A stretch of 64,000 nt of DNA from an uncultured Acidobacteriia bacterium (GCA_903851195.1 CAINNJ010000066.1:1-64000); one strand, 5' to 3'; positions 31,431-41,026 are shown, numbered from the stretch's first letter. A program made the numbers and translations. The notes: generated by a model not told the origin, from the letters alone.

Positions 31431-31716
31431 AGATTGCGTCAGCGGTCGCCGCGTCCCTCACATATCTCTTCAGTCCATCCCGGTTCACCACATCCACCGG
31501 ACCCTCGAAAAGTTCGGCGATATAACCCTTCAGATTCGCGTAGTCGAAAACGGTGACCTGTGCCGAGGGTTCGAATTCGATCCGGATATCCGTGTCGCTT
31601 TCGGCGCGATGATCGCCCCTCGCTCGCGATCCAAACAGGGCCGCGTGCGCCACGCCGCGCGTCCGAAGCGTATCTTCATGTTCTCGCAGCCGGGTGAGGA
31701 TCTCTTCGCGATTCAT
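31420..31716 (-). CDS. mntA: MntA-type nucleotidyltransferase antitoxin
   Basis: The 98-residue protein has the intact minimal nucleotidyltransferase signature GSRARGDHRAESDTDI, that is GS, ten residues, then DxD, at about residues 29-44. MntA antitoxins AMPylate the Tyr of HepT. The ATG at 31716 starts MNREEILTRL and is preferred to a longer frame with 20 unlikely residues. The neighbouring HepT is truncated, so this antitoxin probably has no target in its own operon. Confidence 0.8.
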   Translation of the reverse strand: MNREEILTRLREHEDTLRTRGVAHAALFGSRARGDHRAESDTDIRIEFEPSAQVTVFDYANLKGYIAELFEGPVDVVNRDGLKRYVRDAATADAIYAF

Positions 31717-31920
31717 GGTTCGTGCGGGTGCTCCGCGCGAGGTCGCCTTCCGCCTCGATTGTACCGTTCCCGCCAAATGGGCAACTCGCCGTTAACCTCC
31801 GACAACTCCCCATGGACAGGAGTCACGGTCCCACCAAAGACAGGGCAGTAATAACCACCAAAATCCTGAATAGTTATTACAGAACGCACCTCGTCGCCGG
31901 ACTCGGCGCGGGAGGCACTT

Positions 31921-32439
31921 GTGACCTTGAAAAAATTCTTCCCTGTTCCCGCCCTGCAATCCAGGGCGCCCGGGCTGTTTTTCGCCCTCTTGTCGCTTTC
32001 GGTTCCCGCGCGCCCAGCGGACCTCGACGCCCTGACCGTTCCGCTTCCGCCCGGCGGCGCTGCCCTGCGACTCTCCGTCTTTACCGGCCCTGACAAGACC
32101 ACACAGGCCAGTTGCGACTGCCTGTTCCATCCCGGCGACCGGGTCGAGGCCGCGCCCACCGCTGCCGAAGCCCATCTTTGGATCGCCACCGATCCCCGGG
32201 TGGACGGCTCGACGATCACAGCCGCCCTGCCGGCCGCGCTCGCCTGGAACGAGGAAACCGCCCGCTGGAACCGCGAATTGCACAACCTCGCGGCGGGCTC
32301 CGGTTCCATCCCCGCCGGGCTGCCCGGCGCGCCGGATGCCGGTACCGTGCCGGAACCCCGCACCCTTCTGTTCGCCGCATCCGCCCTGGCGTCGATGTGC
32401 TTCGCCCGCCGCCAAACCCGCGCCCGATACAATGCGTGA
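31921..32439 (+). CDS. short PEP-CTERM exosortase-sorted protein
   Basis: The 172-residue protein has an N-terminal hydrophobic stretch (FFALLSLSVPARPA) and a C-terminal VPEPRTLLFAASALASM followed by Arg residues, the PEP-CTERM sorting pattern. An exosortase would cut it and release it to the surface. The middle is small and proline-rich with no known domain. The start is GTG at 31921 with GGGAGGC nearby. The cupin gene begins one base after its stop. Confidence 0.65.
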   Translation: MTLKKFFPVPALQSRAPGLFFALLSLSVPARPADLDALTVPLPPGGAALRLSVFTGPDKTTQASCDCLFHPGDRVEAAPTAAEAHLWIATDPRVDGSTITAALPAALAWNEETARWNRELHNLAAGSGSIPAGLPGAPDAGTVPEPRTLLFAASALASMCFARRQTRARYNA

Positions 32440-32892
32440 ATGCCCGACTGGAAGACCCATGGCGTGCGCATCGTGCGCGCCGGAGAGTTTGACTCGAATA
32501 CCCCGCAAACGCCCGGCATGACCCGCGCCGCCGCCATTACGGCGGCCAAAGCGGGCGCGCAGAAGTTGTGGGCCGGAACCGTTCGCGTCGATCCCGACGC
32601 CCGAACCGCCGCGCATCATCACGGCGACCTCGAGACCGTTCTCTACATCATTAAAGGGACGGCGCGCATGCGATGGGGCGATCATCTCGAATTCTCCGAA
32701 GAAGCCGGTCCCGGCGACTTCATCTTCGTCCCCCCGTGGGTGCCCCATCAGGAGATGAACGCCCGCGCCGATGAGCCCGTCGAAGCCGTCGTCGTCCGCA
32801 GCGGCCAGGATCCCGTGGTCGTGAACCTCGATATCGCCGAGGCCAACCAGTTCCCCGCCCCCTTTCATCCCCCCGCGGACGCAAACCGGTGA
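32440..32892 (+). CDS. cupin-domain protein
   Basis: A single-domain cupin of 150 residues. The metal-binding block is AAHHHGDLETVLYIIKG at about residues 64-80, and the second cupin motif lies in GDFIFVPPWVPHQEMNA. Cupins with this layout are often small isomerases, dioxygenases or regulators, and the reaction is not readable. The ATG follows the preceding stop directly (TGAATG), and its 3' end overlaps the next gene by 4 nt. Confidence 0.85.
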   Translation: MPDWKTHGVRIVRAGEFDSNTPQTPGMTRAAAITAAKAGAQKLWAGTVRVDPDARTAAHHHGDLETVLYIIKGTARMRWGDHLEFSEEAGPGDFIFVPPWVPHQEMNARADEPVEAVVVRSGQDPVVVNLDIAEANQFPAPFHPPADANR

Positions 32893-33659
32893 CCACGTTT
32901 CTCATCCTGATCGCCGCCGCCATCCTGGGAGGCGCCTCGAATGCTCTCGCGGGCGGCGGCACGTTCCTCACGTTTCCCGCCCTGCTGCTCGCCGGCACCG
33001 CGCCCGTGCGCGCCAACGCCACGGCATCCCTGGTGCTGCTGCCCGGCGCCTTCGCCTCCGCGTGGGTCTATCGCGGACCCATCCTGAACAACATGCCCCG
33101 GCCGTTTCTCTGGATGATGCTGGCCGCCAGCGTCCTTGGCTCCATCGCCGGCAGCCTGCTGCTCATGGTGACCTCCAACAACACGTTCTCCGCCCTGGTG
33201 CCCTGGCTGCTGCTCGCCGCCACGCTGGTTTTCACGCTCGCGCCCTGGCTGCGCCGCGTCGCCGCGAAATCGGCCGGACATAACTCCGTGCCCGCTCTGG
33301 TCATCGGACAGGCCGTCATCTCCGCCTATGGCGGCTACTTTGGCGCCGGCATGGGCGTGCTCATGATCGCTCTCTATCTGGTGGCCTCCAGTCTCGACGT
33401 CCAGGCCGGCAGCGGGCTTCGTATGATCTGTTCGTGCGCCATCAATCTGCTGGCGGTCGTCATCTTCGCGCTGAAAGGTGCCATCGATTACCGGGTCGGG
33501 ATGCCGATGCTGCTCGCCGGAGTGGCCGGTGGCTACCTCGGAGCCGTCCTGGTCAAACGCATGAACCCCGACGTGGCCCGGCGTTCCATCCTCACTTACG
33601 CCTGGGCTCTCACCGCCTGGTTCTTCGGGCGCATGATCTACGGCCAGTTCGTCCGGTGA
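32889..33659 (+). CDS. TSUP-family (TauE/SafE) permease
   Basis: The 256-residue membrane protein has about eight helices and the TSUP repeat pattern, including GGASNALAGGGTFLTFPALL near the start and AYGGYFGAGMGVLMIALY in the middle. The family exports sulfite, sulfonates or similar anions. The GTG start overlaps the cupin stop (GTGA), and the stop in turn overlaps the next gene. The substrate is unknown. Confidence 0.88.
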   Translation: MTTFLILIAAAILGGASNALAGGGTFLTFPALLLAGTAPVRANATASLVLLPGAFASAWVYRGPILNNMPRPFLWMMLAASVLGSIAGSLLLMVTSNNTFSALVPWLLLAATLVFTLAPWLRRVAAKSAGHNSVPALVIGQAVISAYGGYFGAGMGVLMIALYLVASSLDVQAGSGLRMICSCAINLLAVVIFALKGAIDYRVGMPMLLAGVAGGYLGAVLVKRMNPDVARRSILTYAWALTAWFFGRMIYGQFVR

Positions 33660-34519
33660 GCCGCCGGGATTCGCTGGAACTGCTGGTTCTCTCCGCCATC
33701 TGGGGAGTCTCGTTTCTCCTGATCAAAATGGCGGGCGTTTCGTTCCCGCCCTCCTGGGTCGCCCTGCTCCGCCTGTTCTTCGGCGCCATCGTCCTCTGGA
33801 TCGCCCTGTGGCTGCGCAAGCGCCCGCTGCCGCCGAAGCATCTGCTCGGTCCGCTGTTGTTCGTGGCGCTTCTGAACAACGCCATCCCGTTCACCCTGAT
33901 CGCGTGGGGAGAGCGGACCATCCCGAGCAACATGGCCGCCGTGCTCAACGCCACCGCCACCCTGTGGGTCCTCGTCTTCGTGTTTCTCTTCGGTCATGAC
34001 CATCTCGGCCGCCGCGCCGCCGCCGGAGTCGTCCTCGGCTTTGGCGGCGTGGCCATGGTCGTTTCGGCGGGCCAGGGCAGCGGCCCGGTGCAGTGGCTCG
34101 GCATCGCACTGGTCGCCTTCGGGGCCATTTCCTATGCGATCGCCACCTCCACCGCCAAGGCGCGCTTCAAAGGCGTCGACCCGCTTGGTCTCGCGACCGC
34201 GCAACTGACCCTCGCCTTTCTGCTGATGCTCCCTGCCGCCGCCTTCGGACCGAAGCCCGCCGCCGTGACCCCGCAGTCGCTCCTCGCCATCAGCCTGCTC
34301 GGCATCTTCGGCACCGGTATCGCGTACCTCTTTTACTACGGACTCCTCGCCCGCATTTCGTCCATTCAGGTGCAGTCCGTCACGTATGTTTTGCCGGTCT
34401 GGGGCCTGTTGTGGGGAGCGCTGGCGGGCGAACCTGTCGGGATTGTCTCGGTCCTCGGAGTCGCCGTCGTGCTGGCCGGTCTGGTTCTGCTCCGGGGCGG
34501 CTCGCAGCCACGCAGATAA
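33656..34519 (+). CDS. EamA/DMT-family transporter
   Basis: The 287-residue protein has ten hydrophobic helices in two EamA halves. The first starts SLELLVLSAIWGVSFLLIK, and the second ends near GALAGEPVGIVSVLGVAVVLAGL. The true start is the GTG at 33656 that overlaps the TSUP stop (GTGA). The longer frame begins in another frame of the TSUP gene and is not used. The substrate is unknown, and the family exports amino acids or metabolites. Confidence 0.85.
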   Translation: MSRRDSLELLVLSAIWGVSFLLIKMAGVSFPPSWVALLRLFFGAIVLWIALWLRKRPLPPKHLLGPLLFVALLNNAIPFTLIAWGERTIPSNMAAVLNATATLWVLVFVFLFGHDHLGRRAAAGVVLGFGGVAMVVSAGQGSGPVQWLGIALVAFGAISYAIATSTAKARFKGVDPLGLATAQLTLAFLLMLPAAAFGPKPAAVTPQSLLAISLLGIFGTGIAYLFYYGLLARISSIQVQSVTYVLPVWGLLWGALAGEPVGIVSVLGVAVVLAGLVLLRGGSQPRR

Positions 34520-34559
34520 TCAGGCGCGCAATGATTTAGAATTCTTACCAGGAGGGTGG

Positions 34560-37500
34560 TTGTCCAAATCGGAAAAGGCGGTCGCCGCTCCGGCGTCTGC
34601 TCGTCGCCGCTCCGTTCTTCGCCAACTGCGGACGGCCCTCATCGGCACCGATCCCGAAGGCGCCATTACGAGCTGGAATCGCGGGGCTGCGGCTCTCCTC
34701 GGCTATTCCGCGAAGGAAGCGCGGGGCCGCCATATTTCCTTCATCTATATCCCGTCTCCGGCAGCGGACTCCCTGCGCTCTTTCTGGAACGTCTCCGCGC
34801 TCTCACGCGGCGCCCGCGACTTCGACCTCCCGGTGCGAACCAAAGCCGACGACGAGCGTGTTCTTCGCCTTTCCCTTTCCCTGATCACGGACGATTCCGG
34901 TCACCCCCACCGCATCCTCGCCGTTGCGCTCGACATCACGCCGCTGAATACGCGGTTCGCCCAGGCCGAGGCCCTTCGGGAAAAAGAAGCGATTTTCCGC
35001 GGCATCTTCGAGAGCAGCCCCGACTGCCTGAAAATTCTGGATGCCGACGGGCGCCTGCTGGAAATGAACGGTCCCGGCCTTCGCCTGCTGGGAATCGACA
35101 GTTTTGACGGCATCCGGGGCAAAATCTGGGCCGACCTTTGGGGCGAAGGCTCGGCGCAGGCCGCTCGCGCTCTGGAGCAGGCCAAAACCTGCGGCACGGG
35201 ACACTTCCAGGCGTCTTTCGGCGCGAAAACCGGGGTGATCCGACATTGGGACGTGAAGGTCACCGCCATTCCGGATACCGCCGCCACGGCCCGGCGCTTC
35301 ATCGCCACCTCGCGTGACATCACCGGAGAGCGGAACAAAGAACTCGCGCTCCAGGCCGGTGAGCGCCAACTGCAGCAACGCGCCACCGAACTCACCCGCG
35401 CCAACGAAGACCTGCTGCATTTCGCCTACGCCGTCAGTCACGACCTGCAGTCGCCCCTGCGCACTGTTCATACCTTTGCTCAGTTGCTCGACCGGAAGTT
35501 CCGCCCCGCGCTCGAAGACGAAGGCGGGAAGCTGATCGCCGGCATCGTCTCCGCCAGTTCCCGCATGGGCACCCTGATTCAGGACCTGCTCCGGTTTGCC
35601 AAAGTAGCCGGCACAGTGGACGCCGAGGGCACAGAGGACGCCGCGGGCAGCGCGGAGGCCGCGCACGCCGCCACCCCGCTCGGGAAGGCGCTCGAATCCG
35701 CCCTGCAGTCCTGCGCCGGCAGCATCGCGGAGTCGGGCGCGAAAATCACCTGCGACCCTCTGCCCGTGCTGCGGGGCGACGCCGGACAATTCGCGCAGCT
35801 CTTCCAGAATCTGATCGGAAACGCGATCAAGTACCGCAAACCCGGCACGCCGCCTGTCATTCACATTTCCTCGGCGCGAAACGGCGCGGAGTGGGTGATT
35901 GCCATACAGGATAACGGCATCGGTTTCGAGCCCCAACACGCTGAACGGATCTTCGGCGTGTTCCAGCGTCTGCACGGCAGTGAGTATGCCGGCACCGGTA
36001 TCGGTCTCACCATCTGCAAGCGCATTGTGGAGCGCCACGGCGGCCGCATCCGGGCCGAGTCCACCAGGGGCGAAGGCGCGCGCTTCTCTTTCTCTCTTCC
36101 GGCGGAGGGACATCCGGCCGCGGCCCTGATCCCCGAAACCGGCAAGCACCCCGTTCCTCCGGAACCCGCCGAAACGGCCATCCTGGGCGAACTCTTCCAC
36201 ACTCTGGACCTGGCACAGGCTCTGGTCCGGAACCTGGAGGGAAAGATTGTGGTCTGGACCCGGGGCGCCGAACGTCTGTTCGGGTTCTCCCAGACCGAAG
36301 CCCTGGGGCAAAATGCCGGCGACCTGTTGCACAAGCAGTTCGCCTCGTCCCGGCAGGAGATCGAAGCCGAACTGCTGCGCGCCGGGGAATGGACAGGCGA
36401 ACTGCAGGCCCGGAAGAAGGACGGTTCCGCGATCTGGCTGGCGAGCCACCTCTCGCTGCACCGGGATGGCAGCGGGCGACCCCAGTCCGTGGTGGAAGTC
36501 CACAACGGCATCAACGAGTTCAAAGAGGCCCAGGCGGCCCTGCGGCGCAGTCTGGAGCAGCGCGATCTTGCCCTGCGCGCCGGCGGCATGTCAATCGGCC
36601 ACGTGGATCTGGTCAACGAACTGGTGGCGTGGGACGAGACCCTCGGCCGGATTATCGACGGCGAGCCGAAGGCATTCAGCGGACCGGCCTCGGAGTTCGT
36701 GGCGCGCATGCATCCCGACGACCTGGTCGCCGTCCGCGCGGAGGTTGGCGAGGCGCTGGCGCGGACGCGCGAATACCGGATCGACTACCGCTTTCGCCGC
36801 ACGGACGGATCCTGGTGCTGGCTTCGTAGCCGGGGGCAGGGAAGATTCGACGAAACCGGACGTCCCATCGGCCTGATGGGAGTGACCTGGGACAACAACA
36901 CGCAGAAACACGCCGAACTCGATCTCAGAGAAAGCGAGGCGCGTTTCCGGGCGTTGTTCTGCGATTCGCCCACACCGATGTCGGTCACCCTGCCCGACGG
37001 CCGATATCTGCAGGTCAACCGCGCCTGCTGCGAGATGCTCGGCTACACCGAAGCCGAGTTGCTGCAGGAAGACGACGTAAACGTCACCCATCCGGACGAC
37101 CGCGCCGCCGCGCTGGAGGGCAGCCGCCGGATGCTCGCCGGCGAGATTCCCCTGTACCGCGCGGTTAAGCGTTATCTGCGCAAAGACGGCCGGGTCGGCT
37201 GGTGTGACACCAGCGTGGCCGTCGTGCGGAATTCCGACGGGTCGGTCGCCGGTTTCGCAACCCAGGCCCGCGATATCACGGAGCAAAGGAACGCAGAGGA
37301 GGCGCTGCGCGCCAGCGAAGCCCGCCTCAAAACGATTTTTGAACACAGTCCCATGGGCATCGCCTTCTGCGATCTGACCGGCGGCCTGAGCGGAGTCAAC
37401 GCCGCTTTCGTGAAGATGCTCGGCTACGAAGAGGCGGAACTGCTGGGCAGGAAGTTCCCGGAATTCACGGTGCCGGAGGACTTGCCGGCCGAACAACAGT

Positions 37501-40481
37501 ACATCCAGGAAATGTTTGAGCGGAAACGCGACAGCTATACCCTGGAGAAGCGCTACATCCGCAAGAGCGGCGAAGTGATCTGGGTAGATCTCTGCTCCAC
37601 CCTGTTCCGGGACGACAAAGGCAATCCGACTTTCGGAGTCGCCATGGTCCAGGAAATCGGCGCGCGCAAACAGGCCGAACGCGACCAGCGGTTCCTGCTC
37701 GATCTGAGCGCAAAACTCACCCAGGCCAGACTTCCCGACGAGATGTCCGCCCTGGCCGTCGCGGAAATCGCGGGCTTTCTCGGCGTTTCCCGCTGTTCTT
37801 TCATCGCGATCGACGTGGACGCGGATACCGCCGACGTGCTGGCCGACGTCAACACCCACGGTCCCGCCGCTCCCGGCAAGTACGCGCTCCATGACTTCGG
37901 CAAGGCGATGGAGTACCTGCGCGCCAACCAGGTAATCGCGATCGGCGACACCCGCACCGATCCGCGCACCGGAGCCGCTTTTGACGTCACCTATGCGCCG
38001 CTGGGTCTCCGTTCCACGCTCGGGGTTCCGCTGCACCGGGATTCCGTGTGGCGGGCCACTATCAGCGCCTCGCATCACCAGCCCCGCGACTGGCAGGAAC
38101 GTGAGATCGCGCTGCTCCGCGGCGTCGCCGAACGTCTGTGGCCGGCGCAGGAGAATGCCCGCCTCTTCGAGGAAGCGAGAGCAAGGAAGGCGGAGTCGGA
38201 CGCGCAGGGTGCCCTGGCCCTGGCGCGCCTGGCCGAGATTGAAGCGCTCTACGCCAACGCGCCGGTGGGTCTGTTGTACCTCGACCGCGACCTGCGCTTC
38301 GTCAGAATCAACGAGCACCTGGCTCGCATCAACGGCATCCCCGTAGTCGATCACATCGGTCGGACCCTGGCGGAAGTGCTTCCCGAACTGGCGCCGACCC
38401 TCGAACCGCAGTTGCGCCGCGTCATGGAAACCGGGCAGCCGATCGTGGAAAGTGAACTCCGCGGCGCAACTCCGGGCAGCCCGGAAAGCGGGTCCGTCTG
38501 GCTGGTCAGCTACTTTCCTCTGCTCGCGGCCGATGGCAGCGTGGTGGGTCTGAATGGCGTGGTGCAGGATATTACGGCGCGGAAGCAGGCCGAGGAGGCC
38601 TGGCTGGAGTCCGCGGAACGGCTCCAGATCGCGACGGTGGCGGCCGGCCTGGGCGTGCTTTCCTGGGATGGCCGAAACAACAAAATGATCTGGGAGAACC
38701 AGCTTGCGTATGAGATTTTCGGCCGCACGCGGAGCCAGGGTCCATTCGGCAGAGAAGAATTCCTCGAAACGGTTCTTCATCCCGACGATCTCGAATCCGT
38801 CACCCGGTTTAACCGGGAAGCGACGTCCGGCAAGCGGGCCAAGAGCGATCCCTGCCGCATTCGGCGTCCCGATGGCGCCCTCCGCTGGATCCAGTTCCAC
38901 GCCTCCGCCGAGTTCGCGCCCGACGGCTCGCCGCAATCCATGATCGGCGTTGTGGCGGACGTGACCGATCAGATGGAAGCCCGGAATGCCCTGCTGGAAG
39001 AGCGAAGACACCTGCGCGAGAGCGAGGAACGTTCCCGTCTGATGCTCGATTCCATCGACCAGCTGGCGTGGACCGCGCGGGCCGATGGCTCCATCTACTG
39101 GTACAACCGCCGCTGGTATGAATACACCGGAACCACCGCCGAACAGATGGAAGGCGGGGGCTGGCAGTCCGTCCATCACCCCGCCCGGCTGCCGGAAGTT
39201 TTCGAGCGCTGGACCGCCGCCCTCCAAACCGGCGAGCCCTTCGAAATGGAATTCCCGCTGCGCGGCGCCGACGGAATCTTCCGCTCCTTCCTCACGCGCG
39301 TTCAGCCGCTGCGCGATTCCAGCGGCCAGGTGGTCCAGTGGTTTGGCACCAATACCAATATCGAGGCCATCCGCCAGGCGCGCGACGTGCTGGAGGAGAG
39401 CGAACGCAGATTCCGGGAACTCGCCGAATCGCTGCCGGATTTCGTCTGGGCCGCCGACACGCAGGGGCAAATCACCTACAGCAATCCGCAGTTTTATACC
39501 TACACCGGCGCCGCGGATGGCCAGGCGTTGCGCGAGAAGTGGCTGGACTGCGTTCATCCCGAGGATGTTGCCGCTCTCGCGTCGAACTGGAGGCGCGCTG
39601 TTGCCGAGGGCGTGTCGTATAAGTCGGAGGCCCGTTACCGACGCCATGACGGCATCTACCGCTGGTTCCTCAATCGCGCGGAACCGCTGCGGGATGAGCG
39701 CGGACAGATCGCGAAATGGCTCGGCACCTCCACCGACATCCATGAGCAGAAACTGACCGAACAGGAACTGCGGCGTTTGAATGCGGATCTGGAGCAGTTC
39801 GCCTATGCGGCCAATCACGATTTGCAGGAACCCCTGCGCGCGATTACCACCTACTCGCAGTTGCTGGAACAGGCCTATAGCGACAAAGGCGCGCAGGCCG
39901 CGCTGTTCACGAAGTTCATCGTTAGCGGCACGAAGCGCATGGACCGGCTACTGAAAGGCGTGCTCGAATATTCCGGAGCGGGCGACTCCGCCGAGAGTAT
40001 TGCGGTTGTCGACAGTAAAGCCGTCGTGGAAAAGATCCTGAGGAGACTGGAACCGGAGATTGCGGAGAGTGGCGCAACCCTGATCGTCGGCGCGCTGCCC
40101 GAAGTGCGGTTCCACGAGCGCCAGTTCAGTCAGCTTCTGGAGAAATTGCTTGGCAACGCTCTTCGCTACCGGGCAAACCGGCCTTTGCGGATCGAAATTT
40201 CCGCGACCCGCGAGGGAGAGTGGCAGAAGTTCAGCGTGGCCGACAACGGCATCGGTATCCGCGAGGAGTATCTGGAACAGATCTTCGGCGTGTTCAAACG
40301 CCTGCACAGGGATGAGTACCTGGCGGGCGTGGGACTGGCCGTCTGCAAAAAGATCGTGGAGCGCCAGGGCGGACGCATCTGGGCGGAATCCGCGTTTGGA
40401 CGGGGCAGCACCTTCTTTTTCACCATCCCGGCTTCTCCGCCGGACTGGCGGGTTCAGGCACCAGGGTTGGAAGTAAGATGA
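34560..40481 (+). CDS. giant multi-PAS sensor with two histidine-kinase cores
   Basis: The 1,973-residue protein from a TTG start (GGAGGG directly upstream) has no membrane helix, so it is probably cytoplasmic. The order is PAS-PAS, first HisKA (H-box SHDLQSPLR, His about 294), first HATPase (DNGIGFEP, GTGIGLTICKRI, to about 517), four more PAS-type domains (about 540-1035), a GAF (about 1045-1200), four PAS (about 1220-1733), second HisKA (NHDLQEPLR, His about 1753) and second HATPase (VADNGIGIREEYL, GVGLAVCKKI). The first G-loop is GTGIGL and the second LAGVGLA. Two complete cores in one chain are unusual and could act in cis or as a fusion of two kinases. A response regulator follows after 7 nt. 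Confidence 0.88.
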   Translation: MSKSEKAVAAPASARRRSVLRQLRTALIGTDPEGAITSWNRGAAALLGYSAKEARGRHISFIYIPSPAADSLRSFWNVSALSRGARDFDLPVRTKADDERVLRLSLSLITDDSGHPHRILAVALDITPLNTRFAQAEALREKEAIFRGIFESSPDCLKILDADGRLLEMNGPGLRLLGIDSFDGIRGKIWADLWGEGSAQAARALEQAKTCGTGHFQASFGAKTGVIRHWDVKVTAIPDTAATARRFIATSRDITGERNKELALQAGERQLQQRATELTRANEDLLHFAYAVSHDLQSPLRTVHTFAQLLDRKFRPALEDEGGKLIAGIVSASSRMGTLIQDLLRFAKVAGTVDAEGTEDAAGSAEAAHAATPLGKALESALQSCAGSIAESGAKITCDPLPVLRGDAGQFAQLFQNLIGNAIKYRKPGTPPVIHISSARNGAEWVIAIQDNGIGFEPQHAERIFGVFQRLHGSEYAGTGIGLTICKRIVERHGGRIRAESTRGEGARFSFSLPAEGHPAAALIPETGKHPVPPEPAETAILGELFHTLDLAQALVRNLEGKIVVWTRGAERLFGFSQTEALGQNAGDLLHKQFASSRQEIEAELLRAGEWTGELQARKKDGSAIWLASHLSLHRDGSGRPQSVVEVHNGINEFKEAQAALRRSLEQRDLALRAGGMSIGHVDLVNELVAWDETLGRIIDGEPKAFSGPASEFVARMHPDDLVAVRAEVGEALARTREYRIDYRFRRTDGSWCWLRSRGQGRFDETGRPIGLMGVTWDNNTQKHAELDLRESEARFRALFCDSPTPMSVTLPDGRYLQVNRACCEMLGYTEAELLQEDDVNVTHPDDRAAALEGSRRMLAGEIPLYRAVKRYLRKDGRVGWCDTSVAVVRNSDGSVAGFATQARDITEQRNAEEALRASEARLKTIFEHSPMGIAFCDLTGGLSGVNAAFVKMLGYEEAELLGRKFPEFTVPEDLPAEQQYIQEMFERKRDSYTLEKRYIRKSGEVIWVDLCSTLFRDDKGNPTFGVAMVQEIGARKQAERDQRFLLDLSAKLTQARLPDEMSALAVAEIAGFLGVSRCSFIAIDVDADTADVLADVNTHGPAAPGKYALHDFGKAMEYLRANQVIAIGDTRTDPRTGAAFDVTYAPLGLRSTLGVPLHRDSVWRATISASHHQPRDWQEREIALLRGVAERLWPAQENARLFEEARARKAESDAQGALALARLAEIEALYANAPVGLLYLDRDLRFVRINEHLARINGIPVVDHIGRTLAEVLPELAPTLEPQLRRVMETGQPIVESELRGATPGSPESGSVWLVSYFPLLAADGSVVGLNGVVQDITARKQAEEAWLESAERLQIATVAAGLGVLSWDGRNNKMIWENQLAYEIFGRTRSQGPFGREEFLETVLHPDDLESVTRFNREATSGKRAKSDPCRIRRPDGALRWIQFHASAEFAPDGSPQSMIGVVADVTDQMEARNALLEERRHLRESEERSRLMLDSIDQLAWTARADGSIYWYNRRWYEYTGTTAEQMEGGGWQSVHHPARLPEVFERWTAALQTGEPFEMEFPLRGADGIFRSFLTRVQPLRDSSGQVVQWFGTNTNIEAIRQARDVLEESERRFRELAESLPDFVWAADTQGQITYSNPQFYTYTGAADGQALREKWLDCVHPEDVAALASNWRRAVAEGVSYKSEARYRRHDGIYRWFLNRAEPLRDERGQIAKWLGTSTDIHEQKLTEQELRRLNADLEQFAYAANHDLQEPLRAITTYSQLLEQAYSDKGAQAALFTKFIVSGTKRMDRLLKGVLEYSGAGDSAESIAVVDSKAVVEKILRRLEPEIAESGATLIVGALPEVRFHERQFSQLLEKLLGNALRYRANRPLRIEISATREGEWQKFSVADNGIGIREEYLEQIFGVFKRLHRDEYLAGVGLAVCKKIVERQGGRIWAESAFGRGSTFFFTIPASPPDWRVQAPGLEVR

Positions 40482-40488
40482 ACCAAAG

Positions 40489-40908
40489 GTGCCCTTTAAG
40501 CTTTTGATCGCGGAAGACAACGACGCCGACTTGTATCTGATTCGCGAGTCCCTCAACGCGTCCGGACTGGAGTACGAGGCCAGGGAAGCCGGAAACGGGG
40601 AGGAGGTGTTCGCGCTGATCGGCGGGCCATCCGGCCTGTGCGGTTTCGATGGGCTCATTCTGGACCTCAACCTCACGACGCACAGCGGACTGGACATTTT
40701 ACAGACAGTACGCAAAAACACTGCCTTCGCCGGGATACGCGTCATTATCCTGACATCTTCCCTGTCGCCTGATGACGAGCGCCGCGCCCTGGCTTTGGGC
40801 GCGGACGCTTACCTGCACAAACCGATGGATCTTCTCGAATTTATGCAGGTGGGAACGCGCATTGCCGCGCTGCTGCAAGGTTCCAACGGCCAAGCCGCAG
40901 GCGTGTAA
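40489..40908 (+). CDS. single-domain response regulator
   Basis: The 139-residue receiver domain shows the acidic pair in LLIAEDNDADLYLI, the phospho-acceptor Asp in GLILDLNLTTHSG, a switch Ser/Thr in IILTSSL and Lys in YLHKPMD. It matches the group near phytochrome-type kinases (LILDLNLP-like). No output domain is present. The GTG start lies 7 nt after the kinase stop, and the kinase probably phosphorylates it. Its stop codon lies within the first copy of a 21-bp tandem repeat. Confidence 0.9.
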   Translation: MPFKLLIAEDNDADLYLIRESLNASGLEYEAREAGNGEEVFALIGGPSGLCGFDGLILDLNLTTHSGLDILQTVRKNTAFAGIRVIILTSSLSPDDERRALALGADAYLHKPMDLLEFMQVGTRIAALLQGSNGQAAGV

Positions 40909-40975
40909 GGAGAAGCCGCAGGCGTTTAAGGAGAAGCCGCAGGCGTTTAAGGAGAAGCCGCAGGCGTTTAAGCAG
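40892..40975 (+). repeat. four tandem 21-bp repeats
   Basis: Four head-to-tail 21-bp copies (AAGCCGCAGGCGTTTAAGGAG) lie at 40892, 40913, 40934 and 40955. Copy 1 has GTGTAA in place of GTTTAA and supplies the end and stop codon of the response regulator. The last copy ends CAG. Each of the first three ends in AAGGAG, a strong ribosome-binding motif. Being a multiple of three the array keeps frame. It lies 51 bp before the lipoprotein gene. Confidence 0.9.
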
Positions 40976-41026
40976 GTGAAAACGGTTGCTGCCGGACACT
41001 GGTGCGGAACATGCCCGGTGTCGGGT

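Noticed and set aside
36591-39818. Long minus-strand open frame inside the giant kinase
   Set aside because: It is antisense to the PAS/GAF region, whose motifs are clear.
40772-41026. Frame joining KEKPQAF heptads of the 21-bp repeat to the lipoprotein
   Set aside because: Upstream of the repeat it reads an out-of-frame part of the response regulator, without a ribosome site. The lipoprotein has its own signal peptide start.
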